Positions 8,515-17,275 of a stretch of 64,000 bases of DNA are shown here, piece by piece. The notes under the pieces are model-generated. The model was not told the origin of the DNA. It made no database searches and worked only from the letters and a program-made list of their open reading frames with translations. The position numbers were made by a program, and so were the translations under genes. Source of the stretch: Acetobacter malorum (GTDB lineage: Bacteria > Pseudomonadota > Alphaproteobacteria > Acetobacterales > Acetobacteraceae); the NCBI RefSeq assembly GCF_001580615.1, contig NZ_LHZC01000046.1, positions 51,956 to 115,955 on the forward strand, read 5' to 3'. Position 1 is the stretch's first letter; every line of letters begins with the position of its first letter.

Positions 8515-9252
8515 ATGGCGATCATCCGCTCTCATTTAACTGGGCATCCCTATAAGCCAAGGCGAGAGTGGCCTGATCAGGCTCATGTCCAGTGGGGCGA
8601 CCATGGCCTGGTTTTCGGAGAGGGCAAGAGCTACAACACCGCCTTCTTCGAGGCCTTTCCGCGTGATGGTACGGCCGGCTTTATTCGGGGAGAAGGAGCT
8701 ACCATCGCTGACGCCGAGGACAATGCTTTCGCCCAGTGGGAAAAGTTCTTTGAGTGCAAGTCTCACGGAGGGCACCAGTGGGGGCGGAGCCGGCACCGCG
8801 TGGTCGGCGACAAGCCATATGCGAACGGAGGGTGCTTTTGTCGGCGATGCGGTGCTTTTGAGACGGTGATGCAGCCAATAGTGGAACTGGGGGGGTGGAA
8901 AGAGCCGATCTCTGATATGGAGCTCGACGCCATATCCCTTGGCTCAACCTGGAACATGAATTCCCAAAAAATTCCCAAAAAGTTCCAGAAAAGACTTTAC
9001 CTGCGCGCCCGAGTTTTTGGCGTGAACATTCCCAAGCCACCTTCATTCGATGAATACGAGGAGTTCGCCGGAACGCGCAAAAGCGAGATGCGCGCTCTTT
9101 ACCGCGAATATGTCAGTTCTTGCGAGCGCGCCGTGGCCCAATACCTCAAAGATAAGCCTGAACAGGAAAGCGCCGTGACTGAGGGGGTGGGCACGGAGCG
9201 ACTGTTCTCCTGTCTGGTTGCATCTCGGCTCAAAAAACTCAAAGAGTCTTGA
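8515..9252 (+). CDS. Hypothetical protein with putative zinc-binding Cys/His cluster
   Basis: The product has 245 residues. The centre contains CKSHGGHQWGRSRHR followed by GGCFCRRCGAFE, a CxH plus CxCxxC arrangement suggesting a structural zinc site. The C-terminal half is helical and basic and ends LKKLKES, without the proline tail. No family recognised. The ATG at 8515 has only weak upstream complementarity; an out-of-frame ATG lies at 8508. Confidence 0.6.
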   Translation: MAIIRSHLTGHPYKPRREWPDQAHVQWGDHGLVFGEGKSYNTAFFEAFPRDGTAGFIRGEGATIADAEDNAFAQWEKFFECKSHGGHQWGRSRHRVVGDKPYANGGCFCRRCGAFETVMQPIVELGGWKEPISDMELDAISLGSTWNMNSQKIPKKFQKRLYLRARVFGVNIPKPPSFDEYEEFAGTRKSEMRALYREYVSSCERAVAQYLKDKPEQESAVTEGVGTERLFSCLVASRLKKLKES

Positions 9253-9307
9253 CAAATTTACCATATGCATCAACGGTAAATTAAAATTTGCACGGACAGA
9301 TCGGAAT

Positions 9308-9583
9308 ATGACCGCGATAAAATTAACCTCTGCGGGCAGGAGCTTCATCACCACTTCATGGACAGCCCAGGAAGTCCTGCGCAATCGCTGCAGTATCATA
9401 TTCATGAGCCACGACGAATGGTCAGGCCCCAGCCATCAAAATCGTTCCCCAACCACTGTGGTTCTCGATGTGAGTGTCGATGATCTTTATGATTTTATGA
9501 CCAGAAATAAAGGTCGATCTGTGATTGATCTTGCCCCTCTCCAGGATACAGCAAGCCACCGCGGTCCCGCGCAGCTATCCTAA
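9308..9583 (+). CDS. Small hypothetical protein
   Basis: The product has 91 residues from the ATG at 9308; a longer frame opens at 9218 but overlaps the 3' end of the preceding gene. Alternating hydrophobic segments (TVVLDVSVDDLYDFMTRN) suggest a small alpha/beta domain. It sits 22 bases ahead of the next plus-strand gene, so they may be co-transcribed. No homology recognised. Confidence 0.4.
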   Translation: MTAIKLTSAGRSFITTSWTAQEVLRNRCSIIFMSHDEWSGPSHQNRSPTTVVLDVSVDDLYDFMTRNKGRSVIDLAPLQDTASHRGPAQLS

Positions 9584-9605
9584 CCTCATTGAAAGTCTGG
9601 ATTTC

Positions 9606-10982
9606 ATGACAGCTCCCCCCTCTCTGGTTGTATTCGACGAATTTGGCCATTACGCTCGGGAAAGAGAAGACCTGAAGAAAAAGTTGCTTGATATTGATGG
9701 GATTCCGAAGAGCACGTTCGCCGTCCAGCGTGATGGAAGGGTTTTTGTGTTCGGGAAACTTCTTCAGTTGGTCAGCCACAGCAGGGCTGCGAACGCCGCG
9801 CCGGATAAAGATATTCGGAGCATCGCCAAAGACCTTCTGCCTCAGGCAATAATCTCACCTTCCAACGCGATCCTTGAATACGGGATAGTCCCAGTCCCTT
9901 ATCGGATCAATTACGGCGATCCAGTCGCAAATATCGGTGAGCGCTGTCTCGTGCATGCCCCCTTCCAGGCGAGGATTCCCGAGATTTTTCCTGATGCAGA
10001 GTCCATGTGTCCGGCCATGTCTGCCATACTTCTTGGTGGCGTCTGGAATGAAGAGCTTCCTCATTCTTCTGAGCGCAATCAAGGCTTTGCTGGCCAAAAA
10101 TTCAACTATCGAGGGCAGGATCTGATCCTCTTGCACCCTCTTGGCCTGGAACATCTTCCGCCGAAGCCAGAGATCCCTTCGATCCCTTCTTCGTCTCGGG
10201 TGAATGTTTCAGATGGGGGCGAACTGATGCAGGCGCTCACGATTGCTCAACAGCCGGAACTGGATCGAGCAGTTGAGTTCAGAAGCGGCTATCCACCGGT
10301 CGGGAAGACCTTTTTCGACAAGCTCCGCGCAATTGAAAATGATTGGCTGTCAGAAACATCTGGTGCGATCAGAGCCATGTTCAGGGCCGATGGTAGTGAA
10401 GACGCTCTGGCACAGAAACTCACGGGGCATCCGGAAATTTTGGAGCGACTAAATGCTGAGTTTTCGGAGGGCTGGAATTTTGACCAGGATGATGCAGAAG
10501 ATCTGCGTGAGCTGCGAAAATCATACCCAGATCTCTCCGCTCTTTCAGATAGCGCGATTTACGCGCTGTATGACCAGTATCAGTCTTCAGATCGGCTAGT
10601 CTCAAGGAACTGGCCAACTGAACGAGACGTCCGCTTCTTTACCTATCTCGCTGGTCGTCTCTCTACCAGGGCGACACGCCCTGGTATCAACATTCCGGGT
10701 GATGATCGGTCCTTCGGAAGCATTGGGCGCTGGGCATCTTACGGTATTTTATGTGACATGGACCTGGACAGTGCCATGGCATTTGGTTGCGAAGTTCAAC
10801 ACTTTGACGCAGCCCTCCGCCGACAGGCTTCCACCATCCGATCAGCGATGCTGCATCTTGCTTCTTTGGCGGCAGAACCGGCTCCAGAGCTTATGGTTGG
10901 CATGCCCGTAATGACGCTCAGCGATATTCTTTCTATCGGCAGAAAAGGCAATATCATGGAGAGTAAGACAACGCCGGGGTAA
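9606..10982 (+). CDS. Large hypothetical protein, possible cargo
   Basis: The product has 458 residues from the ATG at 9606. It starts with a beta-rich MTAPPSLVVFDEFGHYARE segment and becomes mainly helical and acidic later (SDSAIYALYDQYQSS). It ends ESKTTPG, which only faintly resembles the window-wide tail. No catalytic motif recognised. Its 3' end overlaps, on the other strand, a fragment duplicated from the ART-like gene at 11232-12650. The frame is open further upstream, to 9525. Confidence 0.6.
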   Translation: MTAPPSLVVFDEFGHYAREREDLKKKLLDIDGIPKSTFAVQRDGRVFVFGKLLQLVSHSRAANAAPDKDIRSIAKDLLPQAIISPSNAILEYGIVPVPYRINYGDPVANIGERCLVHAPFQARIPEIFPDAESMCPAMSAILLGGVWNEELPHSSERNQGFAGQKFNYRGQDLILLHPLGLEHLPPKPEIPSIPSSSRVNVSDGGELMQALTIAQQPELDRAVEFRSGYPPVGKTFFDKLRAIENDWLSETSGAIRAMFRADGSEDALAQKLTGHPEILERLNAEFSEGWNFDQDDAEDLRELRKSYPDLSALSDSAIYALYDQYQSSDRLVSRNWPTERDVRFFTYLAGRLSTRATRPGINIPGDDRSFGSIGRWASYGILCDMDLDSAMAFGCEVQHFDAALRRQASTIRSAMLHLASLAAEPAPELMVGMPVMTLSDILSIGRKGNIMESKTTPG

Positions 10983-11195
10983 GATCCTCAAGGGATGGTG
11001 CTGCCTTCTGAAGATCGCATTCCAGGATACCCCCCCCTGGATTAAGGCCATTTTAGAGAGGGTCCTTAGACGAACAATCAGATCGTCAGGGATCTTCTCG
11101 CAGGCCGTGATATGCCTGGAGTGGTGGGGGTGTTCGAGATCGAAAGGATAGACGTATTCCATGGCAGGACCGCTGGTAATCACGTTCACGGTCAT
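10954..11195 (-). pseudogene. Duplicated, frameshifted 3' fragment of the ART-like gene
   Basis: On the minus strand the segment reads HHSRHITACEKIPDDLIV and RLRTLSKMALIQGG, matching KREHCERIPEDLID and RLKTLTKKVLIERG near the C-terminus of the ART-like protein at 11232-12650. Immediately after comes a run of eight G (11030-11037 on the plus strand). Skipping one base restores GILECDLQKAAPS, matching GVIPECALSEHVP, and ends in LSYSP, a proline tail. This is therefore a tandem paralog remnant whose frame is broken in a homopolymer. Confidence 0.65.
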
Positions 11196-11231
11196 TAGGA
11201 CATTTGACTGCGTCCCGAAAAACCAACGGCA

Positions 11232-12650
11232 TCATGACGGCTCGACAGACAATTCCTCGTTTACAGGACCTTGAATATTCATAGTTGGAACGTGCTCGGA
11301 AAGGGCGCACTCCGGGATAACCCCCCTCTCGATTAAGACCTTTTTCGTGAGCGTTTTCAGTCGATCGATCAGATCTTCCGGGATGCGCTCACAATGCTCC
11401 CTTTTTGTGGAGTGGGGCTGTCTTTTGAATATGGAAACGATGGATGTGTCCTGGATCGTCTTCGCCGTCGGGGCAGGGGAGAAGCCAAACTTCCCTGAAA
11501 ATTCTCGACTACCCATCGGATAATTGCCATCGGCGGAATATAATGCCTGCAGTTTCCCTCTCCCTTGATTGGAGAGCGACATTATTTTCGTGACTTCCTT
11601 CCCAGCGATATTATAGGTTATGCCACGATATGACGATGACAGGAGATTAATCGCCCGACTGTCGTTCGTCGCTGCTAAATAATCAAAATCGCAGTCATAG
11701 ACATTACTTTCAGGCGCAACGAATTCGCCAGGCAATTTCAAAATCGTCATTGCTTCATTTTTAAGAGAAACCGGGTCTTTCTCCTCAAGGAAAGGCTCCG
11801 CTGCTGGCGAGGCTACGATTGAAAATCCATGTGCTGCCGGATCTACAGAGACCACAAACCCAATGTTGTTGGTAAAATATTCCGCCATCTTTTTTTGAGC
11901 GGTGAAGCTCAGAACCGTATTTTCAGACAAACGGCCAAGCGGCCGTGACGTCAGGAGCAGGAAAGCCCCCTCTCTTTGAATGATGCTCAAAGCCATATTT
12001 TCGTATACGCTGTCCGTTCTGGATGCTGATGAAAAATGGCTTAACAGTTCGATATCAGAAGTAAGGATATTTGTTGCCCTTATTCCAATATTTCCCCACA
12101 CATCATGTGTCCTGATGCCTCTATATAGCCGGCGTCTTTCATGATTGGGCACTGCAACATTCTGACGGGCTGCGTATGTTGTGAGGCAGCGCATGACATC
12201 GTTCACTTTCGGATCGCAAACGTCAGAAATTGTCATGCCGGGAGACGATCCGGCGACCATCACTGGCCGGCCATTTCTTGTGACGGGCTTCATCCCCCGC
12301 AGTTTTTCTAATTTGCACTTCGATAAAACAGAGTTCAGAGATACGAGAAATCTTGTTTGGTCGAGCAGATTATCGAAAATGGGAGCACCTGGGGACGGTG
12401 TATTTTTTAACGCGCGGAACAAAGATCTCGAAGGAGATACCACCCATTCACGCAGACTCTCCTTGATGATGCGATCGGAAACCTTTGGCGAAAAACCTGT
12501 TTGCAGGGGAGCGGCAGGCCATCCAGAAGGTGGGCGTTTCCAATGTTCGTCAAAAATAAGAGCGTCGCTGCGGGTTGGGATCTTTGTCATGATAATGGGT
12601 TGCTCTCTGTTAGGAAGTGACTGGCGCGTCGCGTTTTCCACGGTATTCAT
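11232..12650 (-). CDS. Putative ADP-ribosyltransferase-like cargo protein
   Basis: The product has 472 residues. The middle shows the order of the R-S-E class of ADP-ribosyltransferases: RRRLYRGIRT (Arg), then LLSHFSSAS and TVLSFTAQKKMAEYF (the Ser-x-Thr/Ser block), then a later Glu-containing strand (KNEAMTILKLPGEF). A canonical E-x-E is not obvious, so activity is uncertain. It ends NEELSVEPS, a relaxed version of the acidic/proline tail. Start candidates are TTG 12671, ATG 12650 and ATG 12590; none has a decisive ribosome binding site. The gene was partly duplicated downstream at 10954-11195. Confidence 0.6.
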   Translation of the reverse strand: MNTVENATRQSLPNREQPIIMTKIPTRSDALIFDEHWKRPPSGWPAAPLQTGFSPKVSDRIIKESLREWVVSPSRSLFRALKNTPSPGAPIFDNLLDQTRFLVSLNSVLSKCKLEKLRGMKPVTRNGRPVMVAGSSPGMTISDVCDPKVNDVMRCLTTYAARQNVAVPNHERRRLYRGIRTHDVWGNIGIRATNILTSDIELLSHFSSASRTDSVYENMALSIIQREGAFLLLTSRPLGRLSENTVLSFTAQKKMAEYFTNNIGFVVSVDPAAHGFSIVASPAAEPFLEEKDPVSLKNEAMTILKLPGEFVAPESNVYDCDFDYLAATNDSRAINLLSSSYRGITYNIAGKEVTKIMSLSNQGRGKLQALYSADGNYPMGSREFSGKFGFSPAPTAKTIQDTSIVSIFKRQPHSTKREHCERIPEDLIDRLKTLTKKVLIERGVIPECALSEHVPTMNIQGPVNEELSVEPS

Positions 12651-12691
12651 GAATATCAAAACGTGATGCAAGGATAAATATCACCTCGACG

Positions 12692-13270
12692 TTAACCCCC
12701 ATTTGCCTTTCGCCGCAGTTTGGCCGGCATAGCATTCAGAAGTGCATCGCGCGCGGTGTCGCCCTTCAGGGACTGCAGGCGCTTAAGCATCGAGCTTTCC
12801 ATCGCATACGTCATCTCACTCCGGCCCATCCCATTCGCATGGCAGTGTGATAGAAGCCAGTTCAGAATAACGCTGTCCCCTGGCCGTGAAGGAGAGAAAT
12901 TCGGGCTTGAGTCATAAACAAGGAGCGTAATATCGTCGCGCGAACTGTCTGATGCGCCCATAACTTCCGCAACTGCGCCAAAGTATCTGTATCCTACTTC
13001 GTTAGGATCGTCATCAGGGTTCACGCCACATGAACTCACGTCCATGGAAACCTGCAGCCCATCGATCACAGAGCAGACCTCCGGTGAGATCCCATTTTCT
13101 GGGAAAAGGCGCTCGCGTTCCTTCCGTCGACCTTCCTCAACGAACACTTCAATTGTTTTGGCCACGGCGGCCTCTGCCTCTTCCTGGGCCATACCCATCA
13201 CTACAAAAGCGGTGAGAAGCTCGCTTTTCGCCTCTTCAACAGGGTTCACGGGCTTTTTTGCCTTGGCCAT
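12692..13270 (-). CDS. Hypothetical helical protein
   Basis: The product has 192 residues. The Lys-rich start (MAKAKKPVNP) is followed by a helix with charged residues (EEAEAAVAKTIEVFVEEGRRKERERLF), an acidic middle (NPDDDPNEVGYRYFGAV) and a basic C-terminus (MPAKLRRKANGG). There is no tail and no recognised domain. It is transcribed away from the Fic operon. Confidence 0.6.
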   Translation of the reverse strand: MAKAKKPVNPVEEAKSELLTAFVVMGMAQEEAEAAVAKTIEVFVEEGRRKERERLFPENGISPEVCSVIDGLQVSMDVSSCGVNPDDDPNEVGYRYFGAVAEVMGASDSSRDDITLLVYDSSPNFSPSRPGDSVILNWLLSHCHANGMGRSEMTYAMESSMLKRLQSLKGDTARDALLNAMPAKLRRKANGG

Positions 13271-13388
13271 AAATCTCTCCTTGAATTTCCTTTATTATAT
13301 CACAAAATAATCCATTCGACAGTCCTCTTCGTGGACTTTAAACAATAATCCTTGTAAGCCATACGTCCCGCAATATGGAGCAAATACA

Positions 13389-13850
13389 ATGCAGCAGGGT
13401 GTCGAGCAGACCATAGACAAGACCATTCGCCTGTTCTCCTCGAACGCTCGCTGCGCTCTGGAAAAAACCATACTGGAAAGCGATGCCGACGATCTCCCGT
13501 CCGAGGTAGAGAGACTGTATCGTCTGTCTTTATCGACAGAGCGGGCATTCGACCCCCTCACTTATGCTCTGGCCGAAGCTTTCGGTGAGAAGGTCACCGA
13601 CCATCGCAAGGTCAGGCCCCCAGAAGAGAAGGATTATATCCTATTGTCTCTGCTGGCGCTGAAAAGCGGCAGGATGACCCACGATGAAGCCATCCGCATG
13701 GAAAGTTGGCTCTCACAAAGAGATATGCTCCAGACTTCCGAGTGCGTTTCAAATCATATTGCGCAGGTTCGTGAGGTGGCTGATGCTCCACTCATCATAG
13801 GCGCATCCAAAGCATGCTCTCACATCCGGCAAGAAGGAGTTTCCCTGTGA
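13389..13850 (+). CDS. Small upstream partner of the Fic protein
   Basis: The product has 153 helical residues. The ATG at 13389 has GGAG eight to nine bases upstream. The stop overlaps the GTG start of the Fic gene (GTGA), implying coupled synthesis. Position and size suit an antitoxin, chaperone or escort, but I could not find the Fic-inhibitory motif [S/T]xxxE[G/N] in it. Function is inferred from context only. Confidence 0.6.
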   Translation: MQQGVEQTIDKTIRLFSSNARCALEKTILESDADDLPSEVERLYRLSLSTERAFDPLTYALAEAFGEKVTDHRKVRPPEEKDYILLSLLALKSGRMTHDEAIRMESWLSQRDMLQTSECVSNHIAQVREVADAPLIIGASKACSHIRQEGVSL

Positions 13851-14995
13851 CAGAGAGTGCCATATCCGAATGGCTGGCTATCGCACAGGCTGGGCAGGAC
13901 AAACCGCCAAAAAAGGACATCGAGCGCGTTATCGCCTGGGTAAATGACCTCGTGGCTGAGCGTCATATAGAGGCCCTTGCCTGTGACCTCCACATACTGA
14001 ACCCGGAGAAGATGTCGATTGCTGCAATGGTTGCCGTATATCGAACATCTGCCATCCTAAAAGACGAAATCCCGTTGTGGCAGGATTTCGAAAAGAAGCT
14101 GCGGGCTGAGCTTTCCAGACGAAACCGCGATGACGTAACGCTTGAGGTGGGGCCTGACGCGCTAGACAATGAGCGCGTGGCCATGTTCGAGGCTTTTGCT
14201 CTCACACTCCGGTCTACTCCTCCTGAGATTGATACTAAAATCCAAAAGGTTGCCCCTCTCAGCAGAAGAGCAAAGGTTAACCAGGCATTCGCAGAGGCCT
14301 GGCTCTCGAACCTTCTTGAAAAGATCCGGCTCTCCATCCCGGCCGCCGAAGGCATCCTGTTTCGCGGCGATCTGCCATCAGGAAAAGAGGCTGAGGCCAG
14401 TGATCTCATTGGAACTTACGATGTTATCTTTCAGGATAGCCTGGCGGCGAGAGCGACTGATTTTGACCAGTTTGAGCGGCAACTCCTCCAGACCCATGCC
14501 ACCATCCTGAAAGCCAGAAGGGATAAACTGCCGGGTCGCTACAGAACATTCAGGGTCGGGGTAGGGCAATACGACTTCGTTGATCCCAACAAGGTGCGCC
14601 AGACATTGCAGGCCGGGTTCGAGATCCTGACTACGATCACAGCCCCTTTCTCACGCGCTATCTATCTAGGGTTCCTTATCACGGAGGTTCACCCGTTCAT
14701 GGACGGGAATGGCCGCGTCTCCCGGTTGATGATGAATGCTGAGCTGGCCCGCGCATCCTTGCCGCGCATCGTGCTACCCGAGAATCTCTGGGCCGGTTAC
14801 ATGGAGGGGTTGATGGACCTCTCTCTGCACGGAGATACGGAGGAACTGGTGACAATCCTCGAAATCGCATTAGCGTGGTCATCCTCCGTGCCGTGGGGTA
14901 ACAGGAAAAAAGTCTTGAAGGCGATAGGTGAGGCCAAATCCACAATGCACGACGAGAAAGAGACCAAGGCCTGGATCACGAAGTATCTGACCTGA
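13847..14995 (+). CDS. Fic-domain protein, probable AMP-transferase
   Basis: The complete Fic signature HPFMDGNGRVSR (HxFx[D/E]GNGRxxR) lies at about residues 283-294 and includes the catalytic His. Family members usually transfer AMP from ATP to a protein side chain. The preceding RAIYLGFLITE helix and the beta-hairpin region are also typical. The GTG at 13847 has AGGAG eight bases upstream and overlaps the stop of the preceding gene. I saw no clean [S/T]xxxE[G/N] inhibitory helix within the protein (SIPAAEG is one residue out of register). It ends WITKYLT, without the proline tail. Confidence 0.9.
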   Translation: MTESAISEWLAIAQAGQDKPPKKDIERVIAWVNDLVAERHIEALACDLHILNPEKMSIAAMVAVYRTSAILKDEIPLWQDFEKKLRAELSRRNRDDVTLEVGPDALDNERVAMFEAFALTLRSTPPEIDTKIQKVAPLSRRAKVNQAFAEAWLSNLLEKIRLSIPAAEGILFRGDLPSGKEAEASDLIGTYDVIFQDSLAARATDFDQFERQLLQTHATILKARRDKLPGRYRTFRVGVGQYDFVDPNKVRQTLQAGFEILTTITAPFSRAIYLGFLITEVHPFMDGNGRVSRLMMNAELARASLPRIVLPENLWAGYMEGLMDLSLHGDTEELVTILEIALAWSSSVPWGNRKKVLKAIGEAKSTMHDEKETKAWITKYLT

Positions 14996-15108
14996 TTTGA
15001 TCTGGCCGGAGGTATATGTGGATTTGGCAAGGTAATCATAAAACACTGTCAGAGACTCAGCAATTCCCATCAAGAGCGCGTTTCCGGCTTGACGCACCTC
15101 TTCCAAAT

Positions 15109-15123
15109 GTTCTTTTTATGTTC
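15109..15123 (+). promoter_or_regulatory. LexA (SOS) box, GTTC-N7-GTTC
   Basis: GTTC TTTTTAT GTTC is an exact match to the alphaproteobacterial LexA operator. It lies 20 bases upstream of the UmuD-like start, in the expected promoter region. This predicts DNA-damage induction of the following two genes. Confidence 0.85.
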
Positions 15124-15143
15124 TCATTATGTGGGGGTGAGGC

Positions 15144-15524
15144 ATGACTGGATACGTGGGGGACAAGACAACCGGATTTGCATCGCCTGCTTCCGACGCC
15201 ATCGAAGGGCCTATTGATCTGACAGAAATCCTGGATCTAAGGCGTCCAAGCCGATATCCAGTGCGCGTGCGGGGGAGAACATTCTTCTCTCGCGGCATTC
15301 TGGATGGGGATGTGCTCATAGCAGATACCGCGGGGCAGCGGGCATCTGGGCAGTTGGTGATTGCTTCCGTCTCCGGGCAGCCCATTCTGGCGGAACTGCG
15401 TCTCATAAAAGAACGATGGTGGCTCGTTTCTGGCGATGATAGTAGCTCGCCAATCCTGGTAGACCCGGCTCTGGATGTTGATATCTGGGCTTGCGTGACT
15501 GGCGTGGTGAGAGAACACCCATGA
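15144..15524 (+). CDS. umuD: UmuD-like protein resembling pre-processed UmuD', without the Ser-Lys dyad
   Basis: GFASPASDAIEGPIDL at residues ~11-26 matches the segment just after the UmuD self-cleavage site, and ILDGDVLIADTA, SGQLVIASVSG and the C-terminal strands follow the UmuD fold. Two differences stand out. The protein begins almost at the normal cleavage point, so it lacks the N-terminal arm. The catalytic Ser of GDSM is replaced (GRTFF), and the Lys-containing VKKL segment reads LAELRL. It should be a non-cleaving, constitutively UmuD'-like subunit. The ATG follows gggggtgaggc; the stop overlaps the umuC start (ATGA). Confidence 0.85.
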   Translation: MTGYVGDKTTGFASPASDAIEGPIDLTEILDLRRPSRYPVRVRGRTFFSRGILDGDVLIADTAGQRASGQLVIASVSGQPILAELRLIKERWWLVSGDDSSSPILVDPALDVDIWACVTGVVREHP

Positions 15525-16783
15525 CCACGGTTTACGGGCTGATTGACTGCAATTCCTTCTACTGCTCATGCCAGAGGACCTTTGAACCGCGCCTGAAGCG
15601 TCTCCCGGTTGTCGTTCTGTCCAATAACGATGGCTGCGCCATTGCGCGGACGCCCGAGGCTAAGGCCCTGGGCATAAAAATGGGGGATGCCTGGCACCTC
15701 GTGCGCGGCGAGCGCAAGCTGGCGGGGGTCCAATGGTACTCCAGCAATTACCCTCTCTATGCTGATATGAGCCGCCGCGTGTATCAGGTTCTTCTGGACC
15801 ACGTGCCTCGCGTCGAGCCTTATTCTATTGATGAGATGTTTCTTGACCTTACTGGCCTCCCTGGCGATCTGACTGAGCGATGCGAAACGATCCGCCAGCA
15901 GGTCGAGCAGATCACGAAAATACCGACCTGCATCGGGTGGGGGCCAACCAAAACCATAGCCAAAATGGCCAATTACATCGCCAAAGATCGCCCCGAAATG
16001 GAGGGGCTCTGCGACTTAACCGACGCTCGCACCAGGCAAAGATTTTTCCGCAACCTGCCCGTTGGCGAGGTGTGGGGTATCGGACGGAGGTTGTTACCGC
16101 GGCTTAATGATGCGGGTATCCGGACGATAGAGCAATTCCTTCAGGCGGATACCGCACTGATCCGCCAGATCATGTCGATAACGGGGGTTCGCCTGCAAGC
16201 AGAACTCCGAGGGGAGTCATGCCTTCGTCTTGAGGAGATGGCCGGGCAGCGGCAAGGTCTTGCCTGCACTCGGTCGTTCGGCCAGCCGGTCACCAGCTAT
16301 GAGGATATGCGCGAGGCGATATCGGGATTTGCAGCCAGAGCGTCCGAAAAGCTCAGGGCGGAGAAAATGGATGCCGGGCATGTGAGCGTTTTTATACAAA
16401 CCAATCCTCATAAGCGGGCAGATGGCTGGTACGCCAATCATGCGGCAATGACATGCAGTCCGACAAACAATGCCCTGGCTCTGATTGACTTATCGACACG
16501 TCTTCTGAGGGCGATTTGGAAGAGCGGATACCGCTACGCCAAAGGCGGCGTCTTGTTGAATGATCTCGCTCCTGCTGGGCGTCAGGCAAGTCTTTTCGAT
16601 GTGGCGGACCAGCATTCTCCCGATCTGATGGACGCTATGGACGCCATCAATCGGCGTTATGGTAAAGAGGCAATCAGGCCGCTGAGCACGGGCATTCAAC
16701 GGTCATGGCGGCCGAGGCAGGGGATGCTCTCGCCCCGCTATACTACAGACATTCGCGAGGTAATGGAGGTCAGAAGCTTTTAA
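15521..16783 (+). CDS. umuC: UmuC-like Y-family DNA polymerase V subunit
   Basis: The product has 420 residues, the normal UmuC length. It begins TTVYGLIDCNSFY with the metal-binding Asp, then VVVLSNNDGCAIAR, YSSNYPLYADMS and the catalytic YSIDEMFLDL (SxDE). The helix-hairpin-helix region GEVWGIGRRLLPRLNDAGI and a little-finger domain with the UmuC-type FDVADQ segment follow. It performs error-prone translesion synthesis with UmuD'. The ATG overlaps the preceding stop, and transcription is probably controlled by the LexA box at 15109. Confidence 0.95.
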   Translation: MTTVYGLIDCNSFYCSCQRTFEPRLKRLPVVVLSNNDGCAIARTPEAKALGIKMGDAWHLVRGERKLAGVQWYSSNYPLYADMSRRVYQVLLDHVPRVEPYSIDEMFLDLTGLPGDLTERCETIRQQVEQITKIPTCIGWGPTKTIAKMANYIAKDRPEMEGLCDLTDARTRQRFFRNLPVGEVWGIGRRLLPRLNDAGIRTIEQFLQADTALIRQIMSITGVRLQAELRGESCLRLEEMAGQRQGLACTRSFGQPVTSYEDMREAISGFAARASEKLRAEKMDAGHVSVFIQTNPHKRADGWYANHAAMTCSPTNNALALIDLSTRLLRAIWKSGYRYAKGGVLLNDLAPAGRQASLFDVADQHSPDLMDAMDAINRRYGKEAIRPLSTGIQRSWRPRQGMLSPRYTTDIREVMEVRSF

Positions 16784-16844
16784 TCACCAACCTTCATCAT
16801 CTTGAAAGAGCAGTCTGCTTTTATGAGTATACTCCTGGGTGGAG

Positions 16845-16944
16845 GTTGACGATATTGGAGTTATGAGGGATAAAATAACCTAACAAACTTGGTAGATTTC
16901 TTTGCCAAGAAAATCATATTATGGATCAATAACTTGCAGGAAGA
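16845..16944 (+). promoter_or_regulatory. CRISPR leader 1
   Basis: AT-rich sequence abutting the first repeat. It is clearly related over its ~100 bases to the leader of the second array (19479-19578): both contain GTTGACgATATTGG-like and GGATCAATAACTTGCAGGAA blocks, the latter directly touching the repeat. It probably holds the pre-crRNA promoter and the spacer-acquisition site. Confidence 0.7.
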
Positions 16945-17217
16945 GTGTTCCCCACGTGCATGGGGATGAACCGTTCTCTCTATAATGCCGTAGGAATGAA
17001 CGGGGGTGTTCCCCACGTGCATGGGGATGAACCGCCGTAGCCGCAATATTCGACGGCGGGCAGTGCGTGTTCCCCACGTGCATGGGGATGAACCGGGTCC
17101 TATCCATTGTGTCGCATAGCAAACCGCGTGTTCCCCACGTGCATGGGGATGAGCCGAGCACAACTATCTTCTCAACCCTACTGCTGTTGCGTTCCCCACG
17201 AGCACGGGGGTGAAGCG
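16945..17217 (+). CRISPR. Type I-E CRISPR array 1: 5 repeats, 4 spacers
   Basis: 29-base repeats begin at 16945, 17006, 17067, 17128 and 17189, separated by four 32-base spacers. The repeat starts GTGTTCCCCACGTGCA and ends TGGGGATGAACCG, the type I-E pattern. The fourth repeat has GAGCCG at its end and the fifth is degenerate (five differences), marking the old, leader-distal end; the array is transcribed left to right. No cas gene lies in the window. Short frames read through the array are not genes. Confidence 0.95.
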
Positions 17218-17275
17218 AAAAGCCTACAGACGACGCCCCCATTTGGAGGCGCATCGTCTGGCGTGACTGGAAATG

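Noticed and set aside
16919..17254. Open frames rich in [16 protein letters not shown] repeats over CRISPR array 1
   Set aside because: These are translations of the CRISPR repeats in several frames; regular 61-base periodicity and 32-base unique spacers identify the array.
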